A DNA stretch of 64,000 bases from Oleidesulfovibrio alaskensis DSM 16109 (lineage in GTDB: Bacteria; Desulfobacterota; Desulfovibrionia; Desulfovibrionales; Desulfovibrionaceae): assembly GCF_000482745.1 (NCBI RefSeq), contig NZ_AXWQ01000006.1, positions 279,092 to 343,091 on the forward strand, read 5' to 3'. How positions within the stretch are numbered: the first letter of the stretch is position 1; each line of letters starts with the position of its first letter. The position numbers and the translations under genes were made by a program. Shown here in pieces: positions 34,895-42,584 of this stretch. The notes below the pieces were generated by a model. It saw nothing but the letters and a program-made list of their open reading frames with translations, did not search any database and was not told where the DNA came from.

Positions 34895-35446
34895 CTACAG
34901 CTGCCTGATTATCCGCGCCGGATTGCCTGCCACCACCACATTGTCCGGCACGTCTCTGGTTACTACCGCGCCCGCGGCGACAACGGCGTTGCGGCCCACC
35001 TGCACACCGGGACAGATGACAGCTGCCCCGCCTATCCACGCATTGTCCCCCACGCTGATGGCAAGCCCCAGCTCCGGCCCTTCAAGCCGCTTGGCAGCAT
35101 CTGCGGGGTGCGTTGCAGTATACAGCGACACAGACGGGCCGAACATGACATTGTCGCCGATGTGAACCGGTGCGGGATCCAGAATGATACAATTATAATT
35201 CATGAAGACATTGCAGCCTACGGTAATATTGAACCCGTAATCGCAATGAAACGGCGGCATAATCTGCAGACCTCCCCCGCTACCGCCCAACAGCTGCGCC
35301 AGCACACCGGCCGCATCCGCGGCATTGTCAGGATGCGCATGATTAAACGAGTGCAGCAGCCTGCGGCACGCCAGCCTCAGCGCTGTCAGCTCCGCGTCGC
35401 CGGCATTATACAACTGCCCCGCGATCATTTTTTCCTTTTCAGTCAC
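34895..35446 (-). CDS. Maltose/galactoside O-acetyltransferase family protein
   Basis: About 183 residues. An N-terminal helical Mac domain (EKEKMIAGQLYNAGD) is followed by left-handed beta-helix hexapeptide repeats: FHCDYGFNITVG, VHIGDNVMFGPSVSLYTATHP, ISVGDNAWIGGAAVICPGVQVGRN and VVAAGAVVTRDVPDNVVVAGNPAR. The catalytic histidine is in TATHP. It transfers acetyl from acetyl-CoA to a sugar hydroxyl. The start is a GTG. The one at 35446 has GGAGG five bases upstream, while 35452 would overlap that site. Flanked by repeats and with no operon partner. Confidence 0.85.
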   Translation of the reverse strand: MTEKEKMIAGQLYNAGDAELTALRLACRRLLHSFNHAHPDNAADAAGVLAQLLGGSGGGLQIMPPFHCDYGFNITVGCNVFMNYNCIILDPAPVHIGDNVMFGPSVSLYTATHPADAAKRLEGPELGLAISVGDNAWIGGAAVICPGVQVGRNAVVAAGAVVTRDVPDNVVVAGNPARIIRQL

Positions 35447-35594
35447 ATCCACCTCCGTCCGGCATCAATCCGGCCTCCAGCCACTGTCACTCTGATATAC
35501 ACACAAGGAAGAGCTGGAAATAACCACATGATATTCGGGCATATCGCAGTTTGCATGCAGCAGAACCGTTACAACAAAAAATGCAGGTGCCTGC

Positions 35595-35625
35595 TTGACA
35601 GCTTTCATTATCGATAATATATAAT
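35595..35625 (+). promoter_or_regulatory. Promoter with embedded GntR operator
   Basis: TTGACA (35595-35600) and, 17 bases on, TATATA (35618-35623) or TATAAT at 35620. A perfect palindrome ATTATCGATAAT (35607-35618) fills the spacer. The same palindrome recurs upstream of the monooxygenase gene (36318-36329). Confidence 0.7.
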
Positions 35626-35648
35626 ATCAAAACACAAAGGACACGACC

Positions 35649-36272
35649 ATGAAAACGGTACAGGTAAAAAGGGAATCGCTCAAGGAGCAGGTCAGACGGA
35701 TTTTACACGACAAAATAATCTCCGGTGAACTTGTACCCGGTGAACGCCTGAAAATAGTACCTATTTCCGAGGCTCTGCAGGTAAGTCAGGCACCGGTGCG
35801 CGAAGCCATTCAATGCCTGATAACCAGCGGCCATCTGGAGCATATCCCCAATGTCGGTGTTCGGGTACGCCAGTTTTCCACCGAAGAGGTGCGCGAGATA
35901 TACGAAGTCAGGCAGGCCGTCGAAGTGGGAGCGCTGAAAAAGCTGCGTATGCTGCCGCAGGAGCTGGCAACCGCACTGACGCCTTTGCAGCAGAGCATGG
36001 AACAGGCATGTGCTGCCGGTGATTTTGACGGATACATCCGGTACAACAACCTCTTTCACAGGCAACTGGTTAAAGCGGCAAACAACAACCGCATGCTGCA
36101 GGTCTGGGATTCGCTGCATCTGCCGCAATACATGAAGCACACCCTCACCACCATGGGGGTGACGCTGGAAAAGGCCCTGCCACTGCATCCGCCCGTTATT
36201 GAAGCGCTGCGCCGTAACGAATTGCAGCAGGCGGTGGACGCGCTGGAACATCATTATCACGAACTGGCCTGA
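35649..36272 (+). CDS. GntR-family regulator (FadR/FCD subfamily)
   Basis: A 207-residue protein with an N-terminal winged helix (LVPGERLKIVPISEALQVSQAPVREAI... at residues 25-60) and an all-helical FCD ligand domain (EVREIYEVRQAVE, YIRYNNLFHRQLV, EALRRNELQQAVDALEHHY). FCD members usually bind an organic acid through metal-coordinating Asp/His residues; here the histidines of FHRQL and EHHYH are candidates. Its promoter contains the ATTATCGATAAT palindrome, which is repeated before the next transcription unit. Autoregulation and control of the monooxygenase/nitroreductase pair are therefore likely. Confidence 0.82.
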   Translation: MKTVQVKRESLKEQVRRILHDKIISGELVPGERLKIVPISEALQVSQAPVREAIQCLITSGHLEHIPNVGVRVRQFSTEEVREIYEVRQAVEVGALKKLRMLPQELATALTPLQQSMEQACAAGDFDGYIRYNNLFHRQLVKAANNNRMLQVWDSLHLPQYMKHTLTTMGVTLEKALPLHPPVIEALRRNELQQAVDALEHHYHELA

Positions 36273-36316
36273 CGCATACAAGATGTGCAGCGGGATTGCG
36301 ACACAAGCACTTCACG

Positions 36317-36330
36317 TATTATCGATAATA
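36317..36330 (+). promoter_or_regulatory. Second copy of the GntR-type operator
   Basis: TATTATCGATAATA, a perfect 14-base palindrome, 25 bases before the monooxygenase ATG. Core and the following AT-rich stretch (ATATAA...AAAACACA) match the copy at 35607. It is the likely binding site for the GntR-family protein. Confidence 0.65.
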
Positions 36331-36355
36331 TAAAATATAAAACACAGGAACCGCC

Positions 36356-36646
36356 ATGAAAATCTGCATCATCGCCCATATCGAAGCACGGGAATCATGC
36401 GCCGCCGCCCTGCAGAAAGAGCTGGAAATGCTGGCCGGCAGCTCGCAGACAGAAGAAGGCTGTCTGGTGTACCGGCTGCACAGCAGTACGGAAAACGCCG
36501 GACTTTTCTTCATGTACGAAGAGTGGCAGAGCCGCGACCATCTTGACCGGCACGAAGCCGCACCTTCCTTCCGTAACTTTCTTGCGGCAACACGCCCGCT
36601 TATCCGCCATATCCGCATTCATTCCATGAACCCTGTAAATTTCTGA
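36356..36646 (+). CDS. Antibiotic biosynthesis monooxygenase (ABM) domain protein
   Basis: A 96-residue single-domain ABM/YgiN-like protein: IIAHIEARESCAAAL at the N-terminus, SQTEEGCLVYRLHSS, FFMYEEWQSRDHLDRHEAAPSF. These small dimeric ferredoxin-like proteins include quinol monooxygenases and haem-free oxygenases. AGGAACC precedes the ATG. It is followed 11 bases later by a nitroreductase gene, a pairing that suggests quinone or aromatic redox metabolism under the upstream GntR regulator. Confidence 0.8.
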   Translation: MKICIIAHIEARESCAAALQKELEMLAGSSQTEEGCLVYRLHSSTENAGLFFMYEEWQSRDHLDRHEAAPSFRNFLAATRPLIRHIRIHSMNPVNF

Positions 36647-36657
36647 AGGTACAGACC

Positions 36658-37374
36658 ATGCTTAAAAAAGAAATCCTTGACGCATTCAGGTTTCGCCACG
36701 CCTGCAAAGAGTTTGACGAAGCCCGCACCATATCTGCAGAAGACTTCGATTTCCTTATGGAAACAGCCCGTCTTTCGCCCAGTTCCTTCGGCTTTGAGCC
36801 ATGGCACTTTCTGGTGGTGCAAGACATGGCCGTTCGCGAAAAGTTCATTCCGTGCAGCTGGGGCGCCCGGAGACAATTGCCCACCGCAAGCCATGTGGTC
36901 TTCACTCTTGTCAAAAAGCCCTACTTCATGCGCTACGACAGCACCTACATCCAGACATTCATGAAAGACATCCAGAAGTTGCCTCCGGAGACAGCTGAAG
37001 TAAAAGGGGAATTTTTTAAAACGTTTCAGGAAAAAGACTTCAACCTGCTGGAGTCTGAACGCGCCCTTGCCGACTGGGCGGCACATCAGACGTATATCCC
37101 GCTGGCCAACATGATGACTGCCGCGGCGCTGATAGGCATAGACAGCTGCCCCATAGAAGGGTTCGACCGCGAACAGTTCGATGCGGTTCTTGCCGCAGAG
37201 CTGAACATAGATCTGCAGAAATACACCATCGGGCATATATGCGCCTTCGGCTACCGCAAACATGAGCCGCGCCCCAAGACACGCCAGCACATCACCGCAG
37301 TGACCACATGGATGCCGTCGTATTCCATCCACTCTTGTGTGGCGTGGTCATACAGGTGCCTGCCGCGTATGTAG
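36658..37374 (+). CDS. Nitroreductase family protein with a replaced C-terminus
   Basis: A 238-residue FMN-dependent nitroreductase. FRHACKEFDEA at the start and SPSSFGFEPWHFLVV (residues 40-54) are FMN-contacting. NMMTAAALIGIDSCPIEGFD is the helix typical of NfsB-like enzymes. The normal family ending is reached near GYRKHEPRPKTRQ (198-210). After roughly residue 218 the sequence is foreign: it is the antisense of the primase fragment. The original stop codon has therefore been lost by a recombination junction near 37288-37316, adding about 20 residues. The active core is intact, so function may persist. Confidence 0.75.
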   Translation: MLKKEILDAFRFRHACKEFDEARTISAEDFDFLMETARLSPSSFGFEPWHFLVVQDMAVREKFIPCSWGARRQLPTASHVVFTLVKKPYFMRYDSTYIQTFMKDIQKLPPETAEVKGEFFKTFQEKDFNLLESERALADWAAHQTYIPLANMMTAAALIGIDSCPIEGFDREQFDAVLAAELNIDLQKYTIGHICAFGYRKHEPRPKTRQHITAVTTWMPSYSIHSCVAWSYRCLPRM

Positions 37375-38045
37375 CTGGCCAGCAGCTCCGCGTCGCCTAG
37401 CTCGTTACGCTGGCAATAGTCCAGCATGGTGGCCACGTCGGGCCGCTCAGGTCGCTGGGGTGGCAACTCGGCTTGCCATACGTCCAAACCTTCGGGCGCT
37501 TCTTCCCGTTCCGGGTTGAGCTTCTGCCCCTTGTCTTCTGCCTGCGCCGCACGCCAGCAGGCGTTGCGCTCTTCGGCTATCTCCTGCCGCACCTGTTCTG
37601 CCAGCGCGGCATAGTCCGGCACGCCCTCTGCGGTCATGGGCATACTGCGCGGCTGGCGCTGTTTCAGCGTGGCAGCAATCAGATCAACCCGCGGCGTAGG
37701 CGGCTGCTTTGCGCTTTGTGCCTTGCCGCCTTTGCCCGTGCTCCGCTTTGCCTGTTTACTCTTTGCACTGGCAGTTGCGGCCTTCGCTTTGACGGTCTCA
37801 CTGCCGGCGTTTTCTAAACCTTGCGCCTTGGCATCTTGGCTGCGGCCCTTTCCTTTTTTGCCACCTGCAGGGCTGCTGCTGTCGGCCTCTTTCTGTGTGG
37901 CTCTGTCGTGCTCTGCATCGCGGCCCTGCCTTGCGGCCTCTGCCACTTTCGCGCTGGGCGTGTTCTTTGCCGGTCTGGTCTTGCGCCCGCCCGCGCTGCT
38001 GTTTTTCTTTGTGTCGGCGCTGCGGTCGTCATGCTGTTTACTCAT
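37311..38045 (-). pseudogene. Truncated phage-type primase/helicase (N-terminal fragment)
   Basis: The reading frame runs from the ATG at 38045 (GGGGGTG upstream) to a stop at 37251, but only down to about 37311 does it look native. Residues 1-130 are Lys/Ala/Ser-rich low complexity. Residues about 200-240 (GDAELLASYIRGRHLYDHATQEWMEYDGIH) resemble the segment that precedes the D5-like primase-helicase core of phages and satellites. After DGIH the frame enters host nitroreductase DNA, so the catalytic part is missing. It is the remnant of another mobile element, cut at the nitroreductase junction. The primase identity is tentative. Confidence 0.45.
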
Positions 38046-38096
38046 GCCGCACCCCCATCTGCCCAAAAGCGGGCAAGGGCGCTGCCACGGCCCCGC

Positions 38097-38177
38097 ACTG
38101 GCCGCACTGACTGCACTGGCTGCACTGGCCGCTCTGGCTGCACTGGCCGCTCTGACTGCACTGGCCGCTCTGGCTGC
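38097..38177. repeat. Nine-bp/18-bp tandem repeats
   Basis: Nine consecutive units of the type ACTGGCCGC, TCTGGCTGC and ACTGACTGC. On the minus strand one frame reads PVQPER/PVQSER hexapeptides in a 78-codon frame (38042-38278) that ends in an ATGA overlap with the primase fragment. Whether that frame is translated is unclear. Confidence 0.7.
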
Positions 38178-38313
38178 ACCATTTTCATTTTTTCAAAAAA
38201 AATCAGACCCGACACCCGCAGACAAAACACGCCTGCCACGACCCCTGTTAATTGGGGGCCCCCGGAGGACCCGCGCACGTCAAGACACGCACCGGATGAT
38301 ACTGGCCCATTAA

Positions 38314-38383
38314 TAGAGGTTCCCGTGCCCCCCTTTAAGGGGGAAAGGGGGGGGAAGGGGAACGGGTAGAGGTTCCCGTGCCC
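38314..38383. repeat. 17-bp direct repeat
   Basis: TAGAGGTTCCCGTGCCC occurs at 38314-38330 and again at 38367-38383, separated by a G-rich spacer. It lies between the primase fragment and the presumed left end of the Mu-like prophage. Confidence 0.7.
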
Positions 38384-38454
38384 AATACAAGAAGGATGCG
38401 CCCCGCTCCGCGGGCCGCGCGAGTCGAATCCGAAAAGTGTGGGGAGCTAGTTAA

Positions 38455-38600
38455 TTTGGCACATACGCCAGAGAGGCTTGCGTGTGCTTTTTCTTTAGCT
38501 AAAACGGACTATTAGTCGTATTTGACGTGTCGAATCGCGCGCAATGGCATTTGTGAAGAAAATATAAAAAAATGGAAAAAGCTGCGCAACTTTTGGCACA
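38455..38600. repeat. Candidate transposase end-binding boxes
   Basis: TTTGGCACA at 38455-38463 and at 38592-38600, both in AT-rich DNA between the presumed left terminus and the repressor gene. Position fits L-end sites; assignment is tentative. Confidence 0.35.
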
Positions 38601-38620
38601 ACTTTGGTTAAGAATAATAA

Positions 38621-38655
38621 AAAAGCAGGCGCTGTTTGGGCACCTGCTTTTTTTA
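38621..38655 (-). terminator. Terminator of the repressor gene
   Basis: Stem GCAGG/CCTGC (38625-38629, 38643-38647) extended by A/T pairs. Read on the minus strand it ends in a T run. It is symmetric and could also stop plus-strand transcripts. Confidence 0.75.
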
Positions 38656-38671
38656 TTACCTAAGTGCGGCT

Positions 38672-39436
38672 CTAACGGGCCTCTCGACACCACCAAATAA
38701 CGCGACCTATAACGCGAACGTTTTCCGCCAGGTCGCTCCCGCGTGGTATTTTTATATCTTGGTATCTTTTGTTTTTTGAACGGATGACGAGAGTGCCAGG
38801 CTCCATATCTAATTGTTTGACCATGATAGTCTCTTCGACGCCGACAGCAAATATGCCGCCGGCGATGACTTGGTTCTTACTCTGATCAATCAATACCATG
38901 TCCCCATCGCATATATCCGGCTCCATGCTGTCGCCTGAAACCTCCATCAGCACCATGTCATTCGCATTTCCCTTTGTGCGAATCCAGTCTTTACGAAACG
39001 CAAACTTACCGTTGCACTCCGTTTCCACTTCAAAGCTGCCGCCCCCCGCACTGAGACGAGCCTTCAAACGAGGAATCCAAACCGTTTCAACACCTTCCTT
39101 TGGTTGTTGGGGACAGCGATTCAGTGCCCTTTCATCAAAGGGCGCCGGCTCGTTGAGCTTCACCAAAGAAAGAGGATCACCAGCTTTCGCAATGCCGGAT
39201 CGTGCATGCTCTATTGCCGTTCGTTCATGATCATACATAGGGCCGTGCCCTAACAGAAGCCACTCTAAGCGGACTCCAGTTTCTGAACAGATTTTTAGTG
39301 CCACATCTGTGTTGGGCAGATTTTCGTCCCGCTCGTAAAATCCAAGGGAACCCTTACTGATCTTGAGTTGCTTGGAGAAGGCATCCTGAGAGGTTGCGCC
39401 CCTTGCGGCTCTTATTCTTGAACCTAGCGTTTTCAT
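38672..39436 (-). CDS. Prophage repressor, HTH plus S24 (LexA/CI-like) peptidase
   Basis: A 254-residue CI-like repressor. Residues 4-62 are an HTH domain (SRIRAARGATSQDAFSKQL...). Residues 120-250 form an S24 autopeptidase with Ser170 in SGDSMEP and Lys207 in IMVKQL, and the Ala-Gly cleavage site in RLSAGGG (130-131). RecA-stimulated self-cleavage, and so SOS induction, is expected. This is unlike Mu itself, whose c repressor is not of this class. It is divergent from the early genes over a 276-base operator region. Confidence 0.88.
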   Translation of the reverse strand: MKTLGSRIRAARGATSQDAFSKQLKISKGSLGFYERDENLPNTDVALKICSETGVRLEWLLLGHGPMYDHERTAIEHARSGIAKAGDPLSLVKLNEPAPFDERALNRCPQQPKEGVETVWIPRLKARLSAGGGSFEVETECNGKFAFRKDWIRTKGNANDMVLMEVSGDSMEPDICDGDMVLIDQSKNQVIAGGIFAVGVEETIMVKQLDMEPGTLVIRSKNKRYQDIKIPRGSDLAENVRVIGRVIWWCREAR

Positions 39437-39712
39437 GGGTAAATGTTCCGCGGATTAAGTCTTACTTTGTACAAAATTGCGCGCTGTGTACTAATTAGCT
39501 CTTTTGACTAGAAAAACAGCACGCAAGGCAGAAATCAAACCTTTACCCATTTTTCTGCTTGATATGGACAGTATTTTGACCTAAAAGAAGACATGGGCGG
39601 TTGATAAACGGAGATACAAGTTCAACCTCAGTTTACAGCCGCTCCATGCAACGGTCAACGTCCCATTTTTTACTAAATTTTGACGCCAAATGTGACTTTG
39701 ATGGACGGAGAA
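39437..39712. promoter_or_regulatory. Early control region between repressor and early genes
   Basis: AT-rich spacer with three direct TTTTGAC boxes (39502-39508, 39574-39580, 39678-39684), two of them followed by T/A-rich AGAAAA or CTAAAA. Inverted copies ATGGGTAAA (39434-39442) and TTTACCCAT (39542-39550) are also present. These are candidate repressor operators or transposition enhancer sites. Exact promoters are unresolved. Confidence 0.5.
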
Positions 39713-40150
39713 ATGAAGCAGCTTTCCCTCTTCGACAACGTGGCAAACAGGGTTGCCCTGCTAGACAGGGAAATCAAATCTGCCATGAACGAAGCCTGTA
39801 AGCATTTTTGTAGCCGCAACAGGGTTTCGCGTGAGGAGGTTGTTGACCGCATGAACGCACTGGCATTGCAGGCGGGCGTGCGTCTTACCGGTGGAAACGC
39901 CAAGCAGCTTTCAGATCAGATTCTGGCAAAGTGGTTATCTCCTTCATCCCCTGAACATATGCCTAGCCATCGTGCATTAGCTGTCTTTTGTGACGTTGTT
40001 GGCAGTCTTGAGCCTTTGGCGGTTCAGGCTGCCGTGCATGGTGGCACTGTGATTGATGAGTCGCAGAGGCTGCGTCTGGAGCAGGCGGAAGTTGAAGACC
40101 AGATCAAAGCGTTACAGCGTCGTAAAAAACAACTGGAGTCAATTCGATGA
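39713..40150 (+). CDS. Small early phage protein, probable DNA-binding
   Basis: About 145 residues, opening MKQLSLFDN. The middle (RVSREEVVDRMNALA... and KQLSDQILAKWLSP) resembles a helix-turn-helix as in phage CII-like or YdaT-like regulators. The C-terminus (residues 110-145) is a charged coiled coil ending QALQRRKKQLESIR-like. Start choice is uncertain: ATG at 39713, ATG at 39701 or TTG at 39680 are in frame and none has ideal Shine-Dalgarno spacing. It is the first gene rightward from the repressor. Its stop overlaps the next start. Function not assigned. Confidence 0.6.
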   Translation: MKQLSLFDNVANRVALLDREIKSAMNEACKHFCSRNRVSREEVVDRMNALALQAGVRLTGGNAKQLSDQILAKWLSPSSPEHMPSHRALAVFCDVVGSLEPLAVQAAVHGGTVIDESQRLRLEQAEVEDQIKALQRRKKQLESIR

Positions 40151-40401
40151 TTGGGAATGCACATGCGGCAACCGGAGCCGGAATACACCGTCAGCCGTAT
40201 CGGATCAGAGAATTTCTGGACGCACGCGGATTGTCAATGACTGATGTTGCACGACAGGTCGGGGTTAGCCCTCAGGCTGTTGCGGCAACGGTAAGAGGCA
40301 GACGCAATCACCGCAAGGTTCTGAAAGCCTTGCTGGAGATGGGATGCCCTGCAGATGTGCTGAGCTTGCCGGCGGATTTGCAACAGAGGAGCGTGGCATG
40401 A
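40147..40401 (+). CDS. Ner-like small HTH protein
   Basis: An 84-residue protein whose residues 20-60 form an HTH (IREFLDARGLSMTDVARQVGVSPQAVAATVRGRRNH). Size, content and position between the repressor and the transposase match Ner, the Mu early-transcription repressor. It overlaps both neighbours by four bases, so it is translated as part of a compact early operon. Confidence 0.65.
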   Translation: MIGNAHAATGAGIHRQPYRIREFLDARGLSMTDVARQVGVSPQAVAATVRGRRNHRKVLKALLEMGCPADVLSLPADLQQRSVA

Positions 40402-40697
40402 GCACCCAAAAGGTAGTCGCCAGTATTTGCCGCAATGGCATTGTCCGGATTGATACAAAGTGTGGTAATGGCGCAATCCCCCTGTGTTATGGGCCTATAC
40501 CTGCCGTGACAAGTGTTGTGGGATTGCATTGTACCCTCTGCTACGACGGCAAGGGGTATAAATACAGTCCCGTTACGCTGGAGGCTGACGACAACAAAGC
40601 GTTGAAGATGGTTGTAGATTTATCCCGCGCAATGGCTGAGGGCGTTGCGTTCTATTCGCATCAGTCCCCGGAGTTTTGGACGGTTGATGGTTCTTAA
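40398..40697 (+). CDS. Conserved-looking small early protein, function unknown
   Basis: A 99-residue protein starting at the ATG that overlaps the previous stop, with GAGGAG upstream. It has four cysteines (SICRNG, TKCGNG, LCYGP, LHCTLCYDGKG), including a CTLC pair, that could bind a metal. No family recognised. Co-transcribed with the Ner-like gene upstream and followed 35 bases later by the transposase. Confidence 0.55.
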   Translation: MSTQKVVASICRNGIVRIDTKCGNGAIPLCYGPIPAVTSVVGLHCTLCYDGKGYKYSPVTLEADDNKALKMVVDLSRAMAEGVAFYSHQSPEFWTVDGS

Positions 40698-40732
40698 CAG
40701 TCAGGGCCGGAACTCACAACGCGAGAGTATTT

Positions 40733-42379
40733 ATGACGATGTACAAGGACGCATACACCACCAAAGAGCTTATAGCTCATCTGAACCTGTCTCAAGCTAA
40801 GGGAGTGCTAGCCAAGGCTAAGCGCGAAGGCTGGCAGTCCCGGCCTCGTAAAGGGCGCGGGGGTGGCAACGAGTGGCTGGTGGAATCTATGCCAAAGGCC
40901 ACTCGTCGGGCCATAGCTGCCGGCCTGCTGCGTATGCAAGACCCTGATTCCGGCAGAGTGCCAGCTGTGCCGGATGCTGCCGGAACCGGGCGCCGGGCGG
41001 GCATTGCCTCACGCCTTGGCAATCTTTCGGGCCTCAGCAAACGGCAGCGCGAAGTCGCAACTGCCAGACTGGCCTTTGTGCGTGAAGTTCATCGGCTGAT
41101 GGGCGTTGTAGGAAAAGAAGCGGCCATACAGAGCCTTGTCAGCGCAGCGGCAGATGGCAGCCTTGCTTTGCATCTGCAACAGCTGGTTTCCGTAGCCAAT
41201 GACAAGACCGGCAACGGTAAGGCAAAGCGCGGCATTTCACGCCGCAGGCTGTATGCGTGGTGCAGCGATTATGAACGCGGCGGCGAGGAAGCTCTGGCAC
41301 CTAAGCACCGGCAGCCGGACTATACCGTACCGGACTGGGCACCGCTTTTTTTGAGCTTTTTTCAGCAACCGCAAAAGCCATCTATGGTGCAGGCTCATAA
41401 AGACCTGCTTGCCGCGTATGAAAGCGGCAAGCTGACCGGTAAGGCGCCCTCTCTGGATGCAGTGCGCCGCTGGGCCAAAAAAGTGGCACTGCCGGAGCTT
41501 TCACGGGGCCGGAAAACGGGCAATGCCCTGCTTTCCATGGCTCCATGCAAGCGGCGTTCAACAACGCATATGCTGCCCACAGATTGCTACACAGCCGACG
41601 GAACTACTTTTGATGCAGAGGTGCGCAACCCACTGAACGGCCGACCATTCAAGCCGGAAGTTACCCTGGTGCTGGATGTCGCCACGAGGCGGTGCGTTGG
41701 CATTTCGCTGAGCATGTCTGAAAACATGCAGAGCGTACTTGATGCGTTGCGCATGGCGTGCATGTTCGGTGGCATCCCTGCCATGTTTTATGCCGACAAC
41801 GGCCCCGGTTACGACAATCTGCAACTGTCGACCGAGGGGACGGGCATTCTTACCCGACTGGGTATTGAGCGGGCTGCATCCTTACCCGGTCGCCCGCAGG
41901 GCAAAGGGCTGATGGAACGGGCTGTGGGCACCATCTGCGAGCCTGTGGCCAAACGCCTGCCGTCATGCACGCATAGTGACATGGACAAGGACGCAGCGAA
42001 GAAGGTGTACAAAATCACCAGAGAAGCCTTGAAGCGTAAGGTGCAGACAGCGTTCTTGCCCAGCTGGGAAGACTTTAAGGAGCTGATGCTTGAACGTGTT
42101 GTGGAATATAACGCCACACCGCACCGTGCGCTGCCTAAAATAACAGATGAAACAGGCCGCCGGAGACATATGTCGCCTGACGAGTGCTGGGAACACCACG
42201 TGCAAAACGGCTTTGAACCGGTGCGCGTGCCCGAAGATATGAAGGATGAGCTGGAAGACACCTGCGTGCGGCGTGATGATTACAGTTCTATGCGCGCCGA
42301 GGTCATGTCCCGGCTGGAGCGCATGGATGCCAAACTTGACCGGTTGATAGAACGCGACGGAGCCAGAAATGCACGATGA
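40733..42379 (+). CDS. Mu-type DDE transposase (MuA-like)
   Basis: A 548-residue transposase. Residues 8-65 form the Mu-type winged DNA-binding domain (YTTKELIAHLNLS...). The catalytic triad of the RNase H-like core can be placed at Asp289 (TADGTTF), Asp355 (YADNGPG) and Glu395 (GLMERAV). A beta-barrel segment and MSPDECW follow. The length is shorter than MuA (663), mainly in the N-terminal and C-terminal arms. The last 25 residues (LERMDAKLDRLIERD) are repeated in the next small protein. It mediates integration and replicative transposition. Confidence 0.87.
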   Translation: MTMYKDAYTTKELIAHLNLSQAKGVLAKAKREGWQSRPRKGRGGGNEWLVESMPKATRRAIAAGLLRMQDPDSGRVPAVPDAAGTGRRAGIASRLGNLSGLSKRQREVATARLAFVREVHRLMGVVGKEAAIQSLVSAAADGSLALHLQQLVSVANDKTGNGKAKRGISRRRLYAWCSDYERGGEEALAPKHRQPDYTVPDWAPLFLSFFQQPQKPSMVQAHKDLLAAYESGKLTGKAPSLDAVRRWAKKVALPELSRGRKTGNALLSMAPCKRRSTTHMLPTDCYTADGTTFDAEVRNPLNGRPFKPEVTLVLDVATRRCVGISLSMSENMQSVLDALRMACMFGGIPAMFYADNGPGYDNLQLSTEGTGILTRLGIERAASLPGRPQGKGLMERAVGTICEPVAKRLPSCTHSDMDKDAAKKVYKITREALKRKVQTAFLPSWEDFKELMLERVVEYNATPHRALPKITDETGRRRHMSPDECWEHHVQNGFEPVRVPEDMKDELEDTCVRRDDYSSMRAEVMSRLERMDAKLDRLIERDGARNAR

Positions 42380-42443
42380 GAAGCCTACGGAAGCACGAAC
42401 ACAGGAGCTGATGCTGCTGGAGCGTATGGACGCCAAACTTGAT
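42314..42443. repeat. 27-bp direct repeat at the transposase 3' end
   Basis: 42314-42340 and 42417-42443 match at 24 of 27 bases. Both encode LERMDAKLD in their respective reading frames: once at the end of the transposase and once near the start of the following small membrane protein. It looks like a local duplication. Confidence 0.75.
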
Positions 42444-42581
42444 GCACTGGATAAGCGTATGGATGGCATGGACAGGCGTGCGGCCAGTGCCGGGGCAGTG
42501 GCAGGGGGTGTTGCCGGCGGTATTACCGGTGCCCTTGTAGCTTCCAGTATCGCCTACATTAAAGCAACACTTGGATGGTAA
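42369..42581 (+). CDS. Small coiled-coil membrane protein
   Basis: A 70-residue protein. Residues 10-35 are a charged heptad-like stretch (ELMLLERMDAKLDALDKRMDGMD). Residues 40-66 form one glycine/alanine-rich hydrophobic segment (GAVAGGVAGGITGALVASSIAYI). It overlaps the transposase end by 11 bases and precedes the terminase by three. A holin-like or membrane-associated role is possible, as no other lysis gene is visible nearby, but the glycine-zipper type segment is not diagnostic. Confidence 0.6.
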   Translation: MHDEKPTEARTQELMLLERMDAKLDALDKRMDGMDRRAASAGAVAGGVAGGITGALVASSIAYIKATLGW

Positions 42582-42584
42582 CCC

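Noticed and set aside
37636..38313. 225-codon hydrophobic plus-strand frame over the primase fragment
   Set aside because: The apparent Ala/Leu-rich membrane protein is the antisense of a Lys/Ala-rich coding region and tandem repeats.
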